From the NCBI GenBank assembly GCA_905221605.1, contig CAJNDS010002540.1, positions 219,501 to 283,500 of the forward strand: a stretch of 64,000 nt of DNA, written 5' to 3'. The stretch's first letter is position 1. Every line of letters begins with the position of its first letter. Shown piece after piece: positions 9,623-20,800 of the stretch. Below the pieces are notes generated by a model, which saw only the letters and a program-made list of their open reading frames with translations, made no database searches and was not told the DNA's origin. The translations under genes and the position numbers were made by a program. This DNA comes from Symbiodinium natans (Eukaryota > Sar > Dinophyceae > Suessiales > Symbiodiniaceae).

Positions 9623-10254
9623 CTACACGTACCAGGCTTCGTGGTAGCTGCCCAACAAGCCTGGGATCGTCCCAAATCAATTAAGGGAGCTGCAAGAGCT
9701 ACCAGCTTATTAAGGAGCAATTATGATGCAATTGCGGCCATCTGCAGCTTGGCTGCCCAGACCCTTCGCCGCCGGGGTGTGGTTCAGCCACACCTAGAAG
9801 CTCTCCGTTTCCCCATGCCGCATGCTGCCTTTTTGCACTTATAGATGTGAACTCCGAAACACGAAGACGACCAGGCACAGCATGGCGAACAGCTTAGGGG
9901 CTCACCTCAAATCTTAGGTCCCGTGAGTGCGCCACCCGGCCCAGCCGCCACCTGCTGTGTTCCATGACGACACATGGCGGGGTCTCGAAATCATGTACAG
10001 CAAGACCATGCGGACGTCATCAGAAAAACTCACAACTGCCCTGCTTCGTGCTAACACGTGCGCGAGGCACGCGCACGTTGGCCATTGGTCATGGCTATGC
10101 GTGGAGCATATTCTTAAATAAATAAATATATATATATATATACACACAGATATATATATATATATATATAGATGTGTACAAGTATATGGGTGATGCGGTG
10201 CGTGTGTATATATGATATCACTAGTACTATCTTAGGCACATCGCCTTTCTGCAC
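9623..10254. other. Stretch with TA microsatellite and possible last exon of the methyltransferase gene
   Basis: Contains a (TA)n/TACACA tract at about 10119-10175. A minus frame at 10045-9914 (VVSFSDDVRMVLLYMISRPR then a stop) looks coding but does not join the methyltransferase gene in phase. Another candidate terminal piece starts after the acceptor near 9953 and ends at 9914 in correct phase (GGWAGWRTHGT). The end of that gene is therefore open. Confidence 0.35.
10119..10175 (+). repeat. TA-rich microsatellite
   Basis: Alternating TA with a TATACACACAGATATA interruption. Confidence 0.8.
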
Positions 10255-13033
10255 CTGGCCTGCCGCGCAGCTCGTCGCCCTTCAGCGCAGCGAGTCCCAG
10301 CTGCGCCACGGGGCCAAAGAGATCCACAGCCTGGCTCGACTCCGTTTAGCGAACGGAATACGAAGCATCCTCACTTTATGAGGGTTCTTTCTGTGGTGGT
10401 GTAGACTTCAATGACTATATGCATATAATGTATAGATATATAGATATAGATAGAGGTAGAGATAGAGATATATATATATATATAGAACAGCCGTAGGTCC
10501 ATGTGAGCAGGGTTCCTCAGGGAAGAAGCCGAAGAGCTGCTGGCCCCAGTGGGTTGCCTGTGACTTTGACAGATGGAAGAACAGAACTTCTCGAAGCCAC
10601 TCAAGGCCCAGAGTTTGCAGAGAGCAGAGGTTTGTTTGTTTTCGGCTTTGGCTCTCTGCCACTTGTCGGTGCCTTGTTGAAGGGGCTCGTGCTCAGCTTG
10701 ATTTCAGCTGGCTCTGTGGCAGGACTCTTTACGGATCCACGAAAGTCAATGTCGAAGAAGCCGCACAGCCCGCCGACCTCAATGCCGAGCCACGACAGAG
10801 ATGGATTGCAGGTTGACATTTGTGGAGTCACTGGCGGACTTGTATTTAGTGCAGCAGAAACTCGGTACCATCCTCGGTGATAGGAAGCACAATGTCCTGA
10901 GCTGGGGGGCAGATCGGGGCAAGTCGGGAGCAAATCGGGGCAATGTGGGCGTTGAAGGGGTCCGTGGAGCGGCTTGCCAGCCGAGCCTCGAAAGACTCTG
11001 CATGGAGATTCTGCAGCCTTTGAAGGATCTTCGAGCACAAGAGAGTTGTGGATAAGAGGTGCATGTCAGTGCCTCGTGAGTGGCAGGCTGGCAAGGTCCA
11101 GCGCCAGCAGCTGCACCGGCGGACCACGGAGTTGGGACGCGTTGAGCTGCACCCAATCCCAGGTTTGGAGGTGGTACTCACTGGCCTCATACCAAGAAAG
11201 AAAAAGCACAGGGGGGAAGCTCTCCCAAAAGGCAAGCAGAGAAGAACGACGTCGAGCGCTTAAGCCGGCTTTGCGCGCATTTCGGCGGCGCCTGCTCCTC
11301 CTTCTGCTTGGTTAAGGCGTCGTAGCTCAACCCTGAGGCTTCGGCTCTTCACATGCGAGATCTTGGGACATGGAGGGAGCTATGGATGTCCGCATTGTGA
11401 GATTGAAGTTCTGAGAGAATCCATGGGGTGTGGGCGTGGTCCAGATTTTTTGCTAGGCGGCCAAAGCTGGTGTGCATGTACTGCAAGAAGCTGTGCCATG
11501 CCTTAGGCTGCACTGGACCCCCAACCACTCATCATAAAGTAGAGGCTTCATGCAACAAACTGTTTCTCATGCACATGGAGATATAAAATTAAGAAGCATT
11601 CTCAGAGAACGTGGAACCAGGTGCATGTGGCCAAGGCACCCAAAGCTCGTCCACGTAGCCCTGCCAGCGCTCGGCAAAGCAGCCGTGGGCGCACGGCGCG
11701 ATAAAGAGCCGAGCGTGAGAGGGGAAGAGTCTGCCTCCTGGGTCTCTCAGAAAGCTGCCATGCATCACTCCGTCCCACCTTGAGTGTGTGACCAATGTAG
11801 TCTACTGCTCCCACACACCTGGCTTCAAGAAGCGATCCCTGGCGATCAGCACCGTGTCCAGCATGGATTCCTTCCTCGGATGCACCAAAACCCCAGTAGC
11901 GGCAGAAGAAAGCTGAGACATGTGCAGCCACGTGTAGACTTGCGTCAGAAGGAAGTTCCCCATCCACTCTGAGATGATGACGTCCACCTAACAGCTCAAC
12001 ATTGGGCCAGTGATGACAGCCGTCGCAAGACAAAGGGGGGAGCTGCATTGTGTTTCTCCATTGCTGCTGAGAAGTTTGGATCTAGCTGAACCAGCAGTAG
12101 CACCAGCGCAGCAGCAGCAGCAGCAGCAGCAGGAGGAGGAGGAGGAGGAGGAGGAGGAGGAGCAGGAGGAGGAGGAGGAGCAGGAGGAGGAGGAGGAGCA
12201 AGAGCAAATGGAGGAGTGCCAGTAGTAGTAGTCGTAGTGGCAGTGGTTGTAGTAGTGGAAGTAGTAGTAGTGGTAGTAACGGTGTAGTGGCGGATTCGAT
12301 GATCGATTTGACTTTGGGGCGCCCAGGCCCAGGCCATCTCGGGAAGCTCGATGGACTCCACCAGGCCCCGGATCACTTCCACCACCCCCTCCAAGCCGTT
12401 CTCAGCCACCACCTGCACTTAGCTCCACTCTTTCATGTATGCGGGGGGGGGGGGTCTGAGCCTCTACACCGCTTCTTCCTGGGCTTTCATGGGGTGGCGG
12501 CCATTTTCGGCGGGCTTCGATTCGACCCCCTTGACACCTCTACGGGCCTGCTTTGCTGCCCAGGCTGCGTCCGAGGCCTCCACGGCGTAGACTTTCCGCG
12601 CGCCGGCCTCGCGGCCAGGAAACACTCGGAAGAGGCGTTGGCCATGTGGAGTTCCTACACATCTAGAGCTTTGAACTTGAAATCCGTCACGTCTCTGACT
12701 CCTCATGGCTCCCAACGTTCAACGGCGCCTTCGCGGCGAACATGGCCAGCACGCCGGTGCCACAGCCGACATCCAGCACGACCTCACAGGCGTCCCACAC
12801 AGGCCACAGGCACGAGCGGGCGTGACGCCCCGGCCAGCTCGCACCTTGTCCCGGAAGTCTTCAGCATGGATCTGAATGGCATCTCGGTACGCCTCCGTGC
12901 GAACGGAGTCCTGGAGCATGGTCATCCTCGGATGCAGCGGCACATTGCTCCACAAGCGGCTTCTGAGAAGTGCAACCATGTGCAACCCAGGCAGCTGCTC
13001 ATGTAGGCTGCCGTACTGGTTGAAGTAGCTCTC
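10255..13033 (-). CDS. Protein arginine N-methyltransferase, CARM1/PRMT4-like
   Basis: Transfers methyl groups from S-adenosylmethionine to arginine side chains, typically of histones and RNA-binding proteins. Exons: 13033-12996, 12926-12845, 12782-12729, 12607-12548, 12412-12335, 11987-11944, 11874-11819, 11737-11625, 11410-about 11333, 11185-11073, 11017-10978, 10777-10673, 10557-10516, 10300-10255. They give ESYFNQYGSLHEQMTMLQDS, motif I VLDVGCGTGVLAMFAA, AGARKVYAVEAS, the substrate loop VDVIISEWMGNFLL plus ESMLDTVLIARDRFLKPGG, and the late motif LSTSPFNKATHWGQQLF. YFNQYG and AGARKVYAVEAS resemble CARM1 more than PRMT1. Both loop glutamates and the THW motif are present, so it should be active. 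Twelve of the 14 exons join in strict phase; the join at 11333 would need an unusual GG donor. Donors are mostly GC. The N-terminus (perhaps exon about 13257-13075 with KPCVADGDCHCEVGI) and the C-terminus are unresolved. Confidence 0.9.
10425..10486 (+). repeat. TATAGA/TA microsatellite in an intron
   Basis: Repeated tatagatata and gatatatata units, inside the intron between the last two methyltransferase exons. Confidence 0.75.
12111..12292 (+). repeat. Trinucleotide tract (CAG)n-(GAG)n-(GTA)n in an intron
   Basis: A (CAG)n run changes into (GAG)n with CAG interruptions and then GTA/GTG triplets. It lies in the methyltransferase intron 12334-11988, so the polyglutamine/polyglutamate frames it creates are not protein. 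Confidence 0.85.
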
Positions 13034-13898
13034 CTCATGTGCACTTGCACTCGCGTGCAGTCGCAAGTAACCCGCTAACCTGTTCCTTCGGAGGTTTTGA
13101 CACCCTTTGGCTCAACAATTCCTACTTCGCAGTGGCAGTCTCCGTCCGCCACGCATGGCTTGCCTTGTCCTCTTCGCTTGGTGCAGAACCATCCAACATC
13201 GAGAGCCGCTCTGGATGGGACTGCTGGACCACCTGCCAAGAACTCTTCGAACAGCATGCCAAAAGCCTATAAATCTATAAAGGCCCCAGTAAGCCCCAAA
13301 GAACCCTACAGACAAAAGACGCAAAAGACATCAAAAGAGCTCCGGAGGGAGACTTTGGCCTCCAAGACCGCTGGTCCTCGGCTGCGTGGTGTGGGACATT
13401 CTCCGTGATCCCAGTCCTGGCGAAAGCGCTTTTTGGGGGGTGGGGGGGGGGGGGGGGGGACCCGATGATGAGGTGACCCCCCACACGGACATCAGTTCCG
13501 GCATTTCCAAATGTTCTTGATTGATGCTATTTTATACATGTACAATCCCCATTACAACGAGACACCCGAAAGGGATCCGCATTTCGAACGGCGCCCAGCC
13601 TTTGCCTGGCAAGCACTTCGGCGAGGACGGAGGAAGCAAACGCCACTGAGGCCTGGAAGGGATTTTGATGCAGCACACGCTGTGCGGCTATGCGCGCACA
13701 AGCGCCGAGAAACCCAGCAAAGCGCCTTGACCTTTAACTCAAGGCACCCTCAACAGTGCGGGCAGCTGACCGAGTCAAGGCCATAAAGGAATGATGGTTT
13801 TTGTGAAACCACTGCCCTCCGAACTCCAAATTGACTCCTTCCTTAGCTCACATCCTCCAGCCTTTAAACGCGACAAGGGGGATGTGAAGCCCTCACCC
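13034..13898. other. Upstream region of the methyltransferase gene, with G/C tract
   Basis: A minus frame at 13257-13075 ending at AACAG|GTTAGC may be the exon before 13033 but the phase is off by one under the sites I can see. A G-homopolymer at about 13434-13459 is interrupted by a single T and A. No other coding stretch is convincing. Confidence 0.35.
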
Positions 13899-14010
13899 AG
13901 GCCTATGCCGGCCCAGAACGCCACACTGCAGCGGCCGCAGCGGCCGCGGCGGCGGCCCATGCTTATGCCATCTGGAAGATTCGTGATTTGTACTTGAACT
14001 TGGTTGCAGG
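13899..14010 (+). CDS. Candidate plus-strand exon, Ala-rich
   Basis: After the acceptor context ctcacccag|GCC the plus strand reads AYAGPERHTAAAAAAAAAHA then YAIWKIRDLYLNL, with a possible GT donor after TTGAACTTG near 14000. Composition and the AG|G start look genuine, but this would be one of very few plus-strand exons, and the minus strand also stays open. Product unknown. Confidence 0.35.
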
Positions 14011-14791
14011 ACAAGGCGGGCAACAGCAAGTTGAAGCAGCTGCTGCTGAGCTGGTCCATCCCTTGATCGTTTTGTTGGTGCCTTGTGCTTCCAGGCATAG
14101 CACGTGTACTGTAGACGCTGGATGGTTATGATACATATGTTGCACAATGTTGGGCCAGAGATGAAGACGGAACGGTGCGTCAGAAGTCGCTTGGCACAGA
14201 TGCAGCCAAGAGATGCCGAGTGCCCGTCAACAGCAGGGCAAGGTCGTGAGCATATGTCGCCACCTCAGGCAACCACAGCTTTAGCTTTCGCGGGAAATCT
14301 TACAGGGTAGGGCCTGGGCCTAGTCTCTCCTCACGGGGCTCCTACGCACTCCTACTCCAGTTTCCCCATGACAACTGGACAGCCACACCACCCGCGGGTA
14401 CTTTGCCTCGCCCTTGTTGTCACAACTCGCAGTTGCACCATTTCGAGTTACAGCTCGAGGTGCCTTCGAACACACAAGCCTCGAACATGAGACAGAGAGG
14501 AGTGAACGGATCGAGACACCACCTCTCTCCTTAATCCTCGTCATTCGAGAAAAACCGGACTCCAACACCAGCAACTCTAACTTTGAGATGTCAGAGATCC
14601 AAAGACTTGCGTGTTCAGAATATGGAATTGTTTATGGAATGAGAGAACTCCTATAAAAGGCACTCTGAGCTCTGGGCCGCTTCGGTGCCCAAGGCCCGCA
14701 TCGCCCGCAAAGCTCCCCAACCTCGCATCCGCAGAGCACTCCCGGCCCACTCCCGGCGCTTCTTTGGATAGGGTGGGCCTTTGTCGACCGT
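14011..14791. other. Unresolved stretch
   Basis: Weak plus-strand pieces (DEDGTVRQKSLGTDAAKR near 14163-14215) and several minus frames are seen but none can be chained. Probably intergenic plus small unrecognised exons. Confidence 0.25.
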
Positions 14792-16780
14792 TCAAGGGTC
14801 CGGGCGCGCAGCCACGTGCTCGGACTTCAGGGCACTGGCGAGCTGCGCTGCGTACTCAGCGGCGCCCTCAGCGAGAGCCCTCAACTGCAACCATACCGCG
14901 CTGAGTCAACGAGCAGGTGACAGCATCTGTCAAGGCATGCAGAGCTCTGCTTAAGCAGGCTTAGCGCTGCAAGGGGCAGATGATCGCGGCGGAAGCCCAA
15001 AGCACGGCGCGCAAAATCCATTCTCCGTGACGGCTGAATCGGACGCTATTTCAAGATCAGCAATTGTTCTTGGGACTGCCGTGCACGCTTCTCATGTTCG
15101 AGATCATATAGTATACGCCACTATACCAAAAAATGATGATATTCTTACGAGCCCCATAAGGCCAAGACGACGCGGCCGCTCAACGCCTCCAGCACACGGA
15201 TGGCCGCCAGCTGCACGTGTGGCACCTGCTTGCAAAACGAGCGTCGGCAGGGTGCTCGTTCCTCCATCTATGCCGAAAACTCGGATGCATACGACCCCTG
15301 AGAGTTTTGTTGTCAGGGCACTGCATGGAGGCTTCATGTTCAGTGTGGCCTTGCGTTGTCTTGCTGCTTTGCCTACTTTGCCTACTTTGCCTACTTTGCG
15401 ACCACAGCACAAGCCTACGTTCGGTGTAGCTTGGTGCCTTGTCGTCCAGCGCAGTGCTCATGAGGCGTGGTATTGCCTTCAATGGTGTCGGTTGCTTGTG
15501 TGGAGCACTGAAGTTAAGCATGGCCCACCACGGCCCGCTTTGCAAACTCTCAGTTCCTAGGCCTTGACTAGGGCTCGTGCAATCAAGCAAGGGATGGGTC
15601 CAGGTTACACTGACAAGCAGTGCAGAAGAATTCGGCAGGCTGTCTGTTTGGACACTGTATTCGTTACTGCCAGTCGTCTCCACGACGTCGTGCAGCCTTC
15701 TCCGCCGGGCTCTGCGCTTCAGGAGAGGTGCCACCCTCAGCTCAACAAGGCCCTTGGCCTACCATCGCTTATGGGCTACTGTACATCCTACTGTACATCC
15801 TGCTTGTCCTGCAAGGCTGTCGCATGGGGCAGCCTGCCATGGGCCATAGGATCATTTACTACTCAGTGGCCCTCTTTCAGGGCGATCTCAATGTGCCTCA
15901 TGGTCTAAGCTGCCCTTCTGAAGTCATCGCGCAGGCATTTCAAATATAAATCAGGATGTAAGCAGCACTGTAAACATAAATGCAAATGAACACAGATAAA
16001 GACATACATATATAGATATATACGTATAATACATGAGAAAAAAGAAATGCAAGCAAAACGAACAACACAAAACACAAATGCATCAGCCAACAAGAAAAGC
16101 TGCCTATTTGTGGGTATACGAAGTAGGAGCGACGCAGTACAAACCTATGAAACCTCAAAACTCTACAAAAAAAAACTCTCCTAAGCTCCACTAAACTCCA
16201 CTAAAACTCGACTAAACTCGACTCTGTGAAAGACAAAGTAGGCTCCCGGCCGAGGCGGGAGAGCCAGCCTTGGTAGCTGAGGGGGTCCGGGCCACCTGAC
16301 TTCTGGAAACCCCCCCCCCCCCGAAAAAAGAGGAGCCCCTACTACATGCTAAATACAAACCCCTGTACACATCGCGTGGCGGCGCCCCAGCCCCCTCAGA
16401 AAGGGCCCCAGGCTTCACGTGGCGGCTCCACGCACAAGAGGGTCAGAGCCGCCAGCTCCCGGACATCATCGTCCACGTCCTGTTTGTCTTTGGCTTTCTG
16501 CAGGTTGCTTTGTCGCTCTTTCTCTCTGTGTGTGCGGCTGCGTGTGCGTGGCTGCAAGCCACTTCTCTGGTCCAGAAGGGCCGTTCCCACAGCCGTGGAA
16601 TGTTCCGAAGCCAGGGGCCCTCAGCGAAGCTCGGACGGACTTGAAATTGAAAGCATCACGGAATATTTCCCCGTGTTTGTGCGCGCCTTGTGCGCGCAGA
16701 GCTTCCACTGCTGCCAACCTGATGATCTGAAGCACACGACTCGTGTACATGGCTTGTACGCTGTGCGTGGTGTGCATTGC
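14792..16780 (-). CDS. HEAT-like repeat gene, scattered exons
   Basis: Minus-strand pieces of alpha-helical repeat character: about 16760-16660 encodes IIRLAAVEALRAQGAHKHGE; about 16487-16430 encodes DVDDDVRELAALTLLCVEPP after an AG|G acceptor; about 15235-15170 encodes QVPHVQLAAIRVLEALSG; 14879-14792 encodes ALAEGAAEYAAQLASALKSE and ends with a stop. VDDDVRELAALTL is a strong HEAT signature. The introns between were not proven by phase, so these could belong to more than one gene. HEAT proteins act as scaffolds. Confidence 0.45.
15756..15890 (+). CDS. Candidate plus-strand exon with transmembrane helix
   Basis: After cctcagctcaacaag the plus strand reads PWPTIAYGLLYILLYILLVL then QGCRMGQPAMGHRIIYYSVA and LFQ. 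It has one strong membrane helix and a possible start of a second, and starts AG|G. It lies inside the span of the minus-strand HEAT-like exons, so either it is a nested opposite-strand gene or one of the two readings is wrong. Confidence 0.35.
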
Positions 16781-17400
16781 TCACGGCCCGACTTGGTGGC
16801 CGAGTCCTCGTGGCCCCCTGCGTGCAATGCGAACGAGACATCAAGAAACAAACCCACACTATCCTGCCCTGAATTTCAATCTGCGAGCGAAATCCTTCAA
16901 ACTACAAACAATCGCCTCGGCTTGAGGTGTCAGGCGTTGTGAAGTGTTCCACACCAGTCAATACGAACATTTCTCTTCCATACCCGCCATACCTGTACAC
17001 AACCCCAACGACACAAACACCCGACAAAAAGATGACACGTACAGACGACTTCAGGAAGCAACTCCCCGGAGCGCGATGAGAACGTATGGAACTCGAAAAC
17101 GCCATAATCAACTATGGAACCGTGCAGTATGAGCCCAAGCTTCCAAATCCCTGACATCTTTTTCCTTCCCCTGGATCTGCGATGTTTCGGAGATCCGTGT
17201 CTTTGGCCAAACACTCTCTTAAGCAGAGCTGTCCCTCAACGGTGTTTTGATGTGACAAGCGACAAACACAAGGAACGACTCCACCAGCTGGACTCATGCG
17301 TTGCCCCCTTTTTTCTTTTTCTCCATGCGACAAGGTGTCTGAGGCTGCGCGGCTGCGCTGCGGCGACCCCTCTGCGTCACGGCGACACAAGCAAAGAGAC

Positions 17401-17438
<38 letters not shown>

Positions 17439-17826
17439 CGAGAGATTTTCAGAGAAAAGTGCGCGGAGCCCTGAAACACGGCGCCTTGGGCGCGGTTGGC
17501 TCTGGGCGGGCATCTAAAGCTTGGCAAAAAATGTCTCGTGGATGAGGAGGAAAATCAGTGTTGGAATCAACCCGAACCCGCCGTTGAAGCTCCAAATCCT
17601 GCAGAAATTGGCTTTCGTGACTGTTCCTGAGCTCCTTTTGTTTGGGGACCTCCTGGCCGAAGCCTCCACGGGACTACCGTGCCAAGCGTCATGGGCATGG
17701 TATAGATATTTTCAAACGAATTAAGTTCTGCCAGCGGCATGAGATCACCGCAATCGCCGCAGGACTTCCGGGCCTGATGACAACGTGCAGCAGCAAAACA
17801 ACCAGGAGCCAAAAGTACTCGCTGAG
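16781..17826. other. Region between HEAT-like gene and channel gene
   Basis: A (GA)n run at 17408-17445 and possible minus-strand exons: about 17250-17150 (GQLCLRECLAKDTDLRNIAD) and about 17760-17580 (MPLAELNSFENIYTMPMTLG). The second is reasonably protein-like but unplaced. Confidence 0.3.
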
Positions 17827-20800
17827 TCACTTGTAGGCCAAGTGGCAGAAATCCTTGAGGGTTTGCTGGATGTCCTCGAGTGTGTAGGTCAGGTAGTTCA
17901 CCTCACGAAACATGGAGATTCTCTCATTAGACCACACAACCAGGGAGTCTCAGCTATCAGACCTTCAGCTGGATGGCCACGATGTCTGCCTTCCTCGGCT
18001 TCGTTTATATACATATATGTGTATACATATATGCACATACACACATATACATATCTATATATACACACATGCATGCAGATATGTACGACAACTCATATTG
18101 TTCAAATATGTCTTGTACTCAACATTCAAGAGGACTCTCCCGTCTGCCGGCCAGGCTTCGAAACGTCGCCCCGCAACCTGGGTACTGGCGGTGCAGGGTC
18201 CAAAAGGCTCAAGCATGTATAGATGTCAGCTCAACACAGTGCAGAGTTGGCACTTTGACCATGGTTTTGCTAAGCAGCTGCATTAAGCCAGTCACGAGCT
18301 CGTCAGCGGACAACTCGCCTGTACTTGCATCGATCCCGGCTGATGAGAGTCGGCTATGAGATGGAGACACGCGGTGCACCGCGGAGCACCCAAATTGCGG
18401 ACCATCATGTTCAATTGCATCGCAGAGGTGACCACACCTCCCATGTCCACATCCAAGATGTCGAACATGCGGAACTTGTCGGACATGTCCTGAGTTAGCA
18501 GGAGATCCTAGCCCGAGCCAAGGCAAAAGCGCTTTTCGTAAACAAGGTGGAGACCTCAATCAAGCAGGGTGTCCACATCAGCCTCCTCCAGCATGGTCAC
18601 GAACTCCGGATCTTGGAGCCAAAGAGTAAACCTTGGAAAGCGTATTCAATCAGGCAAAAGGAGAACAGGGGGGGGGGGGGGGGACAAAGCCCATGTGCTC
18701 TTTTCTTCTCTTTTCTTGGACCATGAATCGGATACTGAATAAGCTCGGCCCTCACAAAGGCTTCATTTGGGCTTCATCTCAAGAGCCTGCTCTCACGTGC
18801 AGGCAAGAAGCATCTCTTTGGAGATGCACACCTGCAACACAGGGGAGTTGCTGATCTGCTTTCTTTTTTCTGCTGTTGCCTTTCTTGGCACATATTCATG
18901 AACAACAACTTTCAGGAGTATCTGGACGCACGATCGGCGAGGCCCCCCCACAGCGGGACGGCCATCGCCAAGATCGCTACTCAGATGGTCAACGATCAAA
19001 CCCCCGCCCCGCGACCCCCCCCCCCCCCCCCACAGAAGGTGTGTGCGACACTGGGGGGGGGGGGGGGAGAAAACAAAGCGCCCCCTTGGATGATCTCACT
19101 TGGTGCCTTGTCTTCCTGCAGGATCTTGTAGGTCGCCTCTGCAATCTTCTTCTTCGTCGCCTGCTCTCTGCTTCCCTTCTTCAGGAACTTCCAGGCGCGT
19201 CCCAAGTCACGACCCAGCTACTCTTTCATCATATTTCACCTATAGCAGCGGGTATACAGAATCACTTGTTTGACAGCATTTGTGCCAGGTCACAATTTCG
19301 CAAAGCGCTAGAGGGCCCATTAGAGTTCGACACTACCTCATCCCTCTGCGCGCTGACCCGCAATTTGTCGGGGAAAGCTTGACGTTCACAATTGATAGTA
19401 CTTGAAATGATTTTCTAATTGCAAAAAGCCCGAGCCTGATCCCGATAGTAGCCTTGTTCCGTGACGTGTGCCAGCTTCCTGAGTCTGCCGCAGAGCAGCC
19501 CACGAATGCGAAACCCTATGCTCCCAGGCACCGACCCATCATGTTCCGACCTACTGAGCGGTCCTGTGCCTACAGAGCTTGCCTCTTAAAAGCCTCTGTC
19601 CCAAGAACATTGAAGACTTGGGATGTTCTCCCTTATACAAACAGTCCTTCATTGGGATTATATAGTACCCCTCTTATCATCTCTATTGACTGAATTAAGG
19701 ACTGTTTGTATAAGTATAAGGGGGCACATCCCAATTTGAAAACCCGCAAAGAGTTCTACCCTAAACCCTAAAGGCCCTAAATCCTAAACCCTGATGAGTT
19801 CAGGAGGCTGCTGCGCCGACTCGCTGAGCCGGTCAAAGAGATTCCGCTCTGTCTCGGAGGCCGGCTCGCAGAGGAACCTTCCCCCGGATTCCCGCCCTCG
19901 ACTGCCCCGCACCCCACTCCTTTCCCCCTCATCCTCTCCCCCTGCCCCTCCCCCCAACAAACCCCAAATCCTCTATTTAGGGTGATCTCGGGTGGTCTCA
20001 GATCTTCAACTGCATTTCTCCGGCGTTCTCCAGAATTTGTTTGGGAGAGCTTCGGGCAAAAGGCACCGTCGAATGTGGAGCTGGAGGTCCGTGCAAACGG
20101 CCGCGGAGGAGTCGCCTTGGAGTGGGAGCCATTGCCGTTTCTGGCAGGCTTCTTACCTTCTGATCTGGGCAGCAAAGCAAAACAAGAAACTCCGGAACTG
20201 CAACTGAGTGCAAGTTCACCCTCTCTAGCCTGGAGGTGTTTCTATAGCTTCGGACGGTTGGGCTCCATGACATCTTGCCCAAGCTTTGACACCCCTGCAG
20301 CCCCCAAGTTTTGAACCAAGCCGCCGATCTCCCGCATCTTCCGTTGCCCTTGAGACTTCAGCACCTAGGAAGGCAGAGAACACGAGGGGATTCTTCGAAC
20401 CCTTCTTCACTTCAAATGTGCGCTTCATGGGCTGGTGGCCGTTGCCGTGTGGCTTAGAAAAAAGGTATCTAAGATAATCGTTCGCGTCATGACCCTCTGA
20501 GGGGTTTTTCTTCTTCCGCGGCTGGCCGCAGGGGGGTCTGGAGAGGGTCCGTGTCTTACACACCGTGCACTTGGTTTTTTTCTTTGGGCTTTACACTCGT
20601 TGTTTGAGTGTTCCCATGGGAAACCAGCCGAGGATCGTTGTCCAGAAACACGGCCTTGGCAGACAACGCTCAGCAACAGAAGTATCAATCACCTGACATA
20701 ACCAGCTGGATTGGTTTTGGTGTTTGGGACCTTCGGAAAGGCAGTCCCCACGCGCGAAAAAACAAGCAATCAGGAAGTACTTTCGGGAATTGAGCGACTA

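Noticed and set aside
12010-12225. Gln/Glu-rich protein
   Set aside because: Trinucleotide repeat inside a methyltransferase intron.
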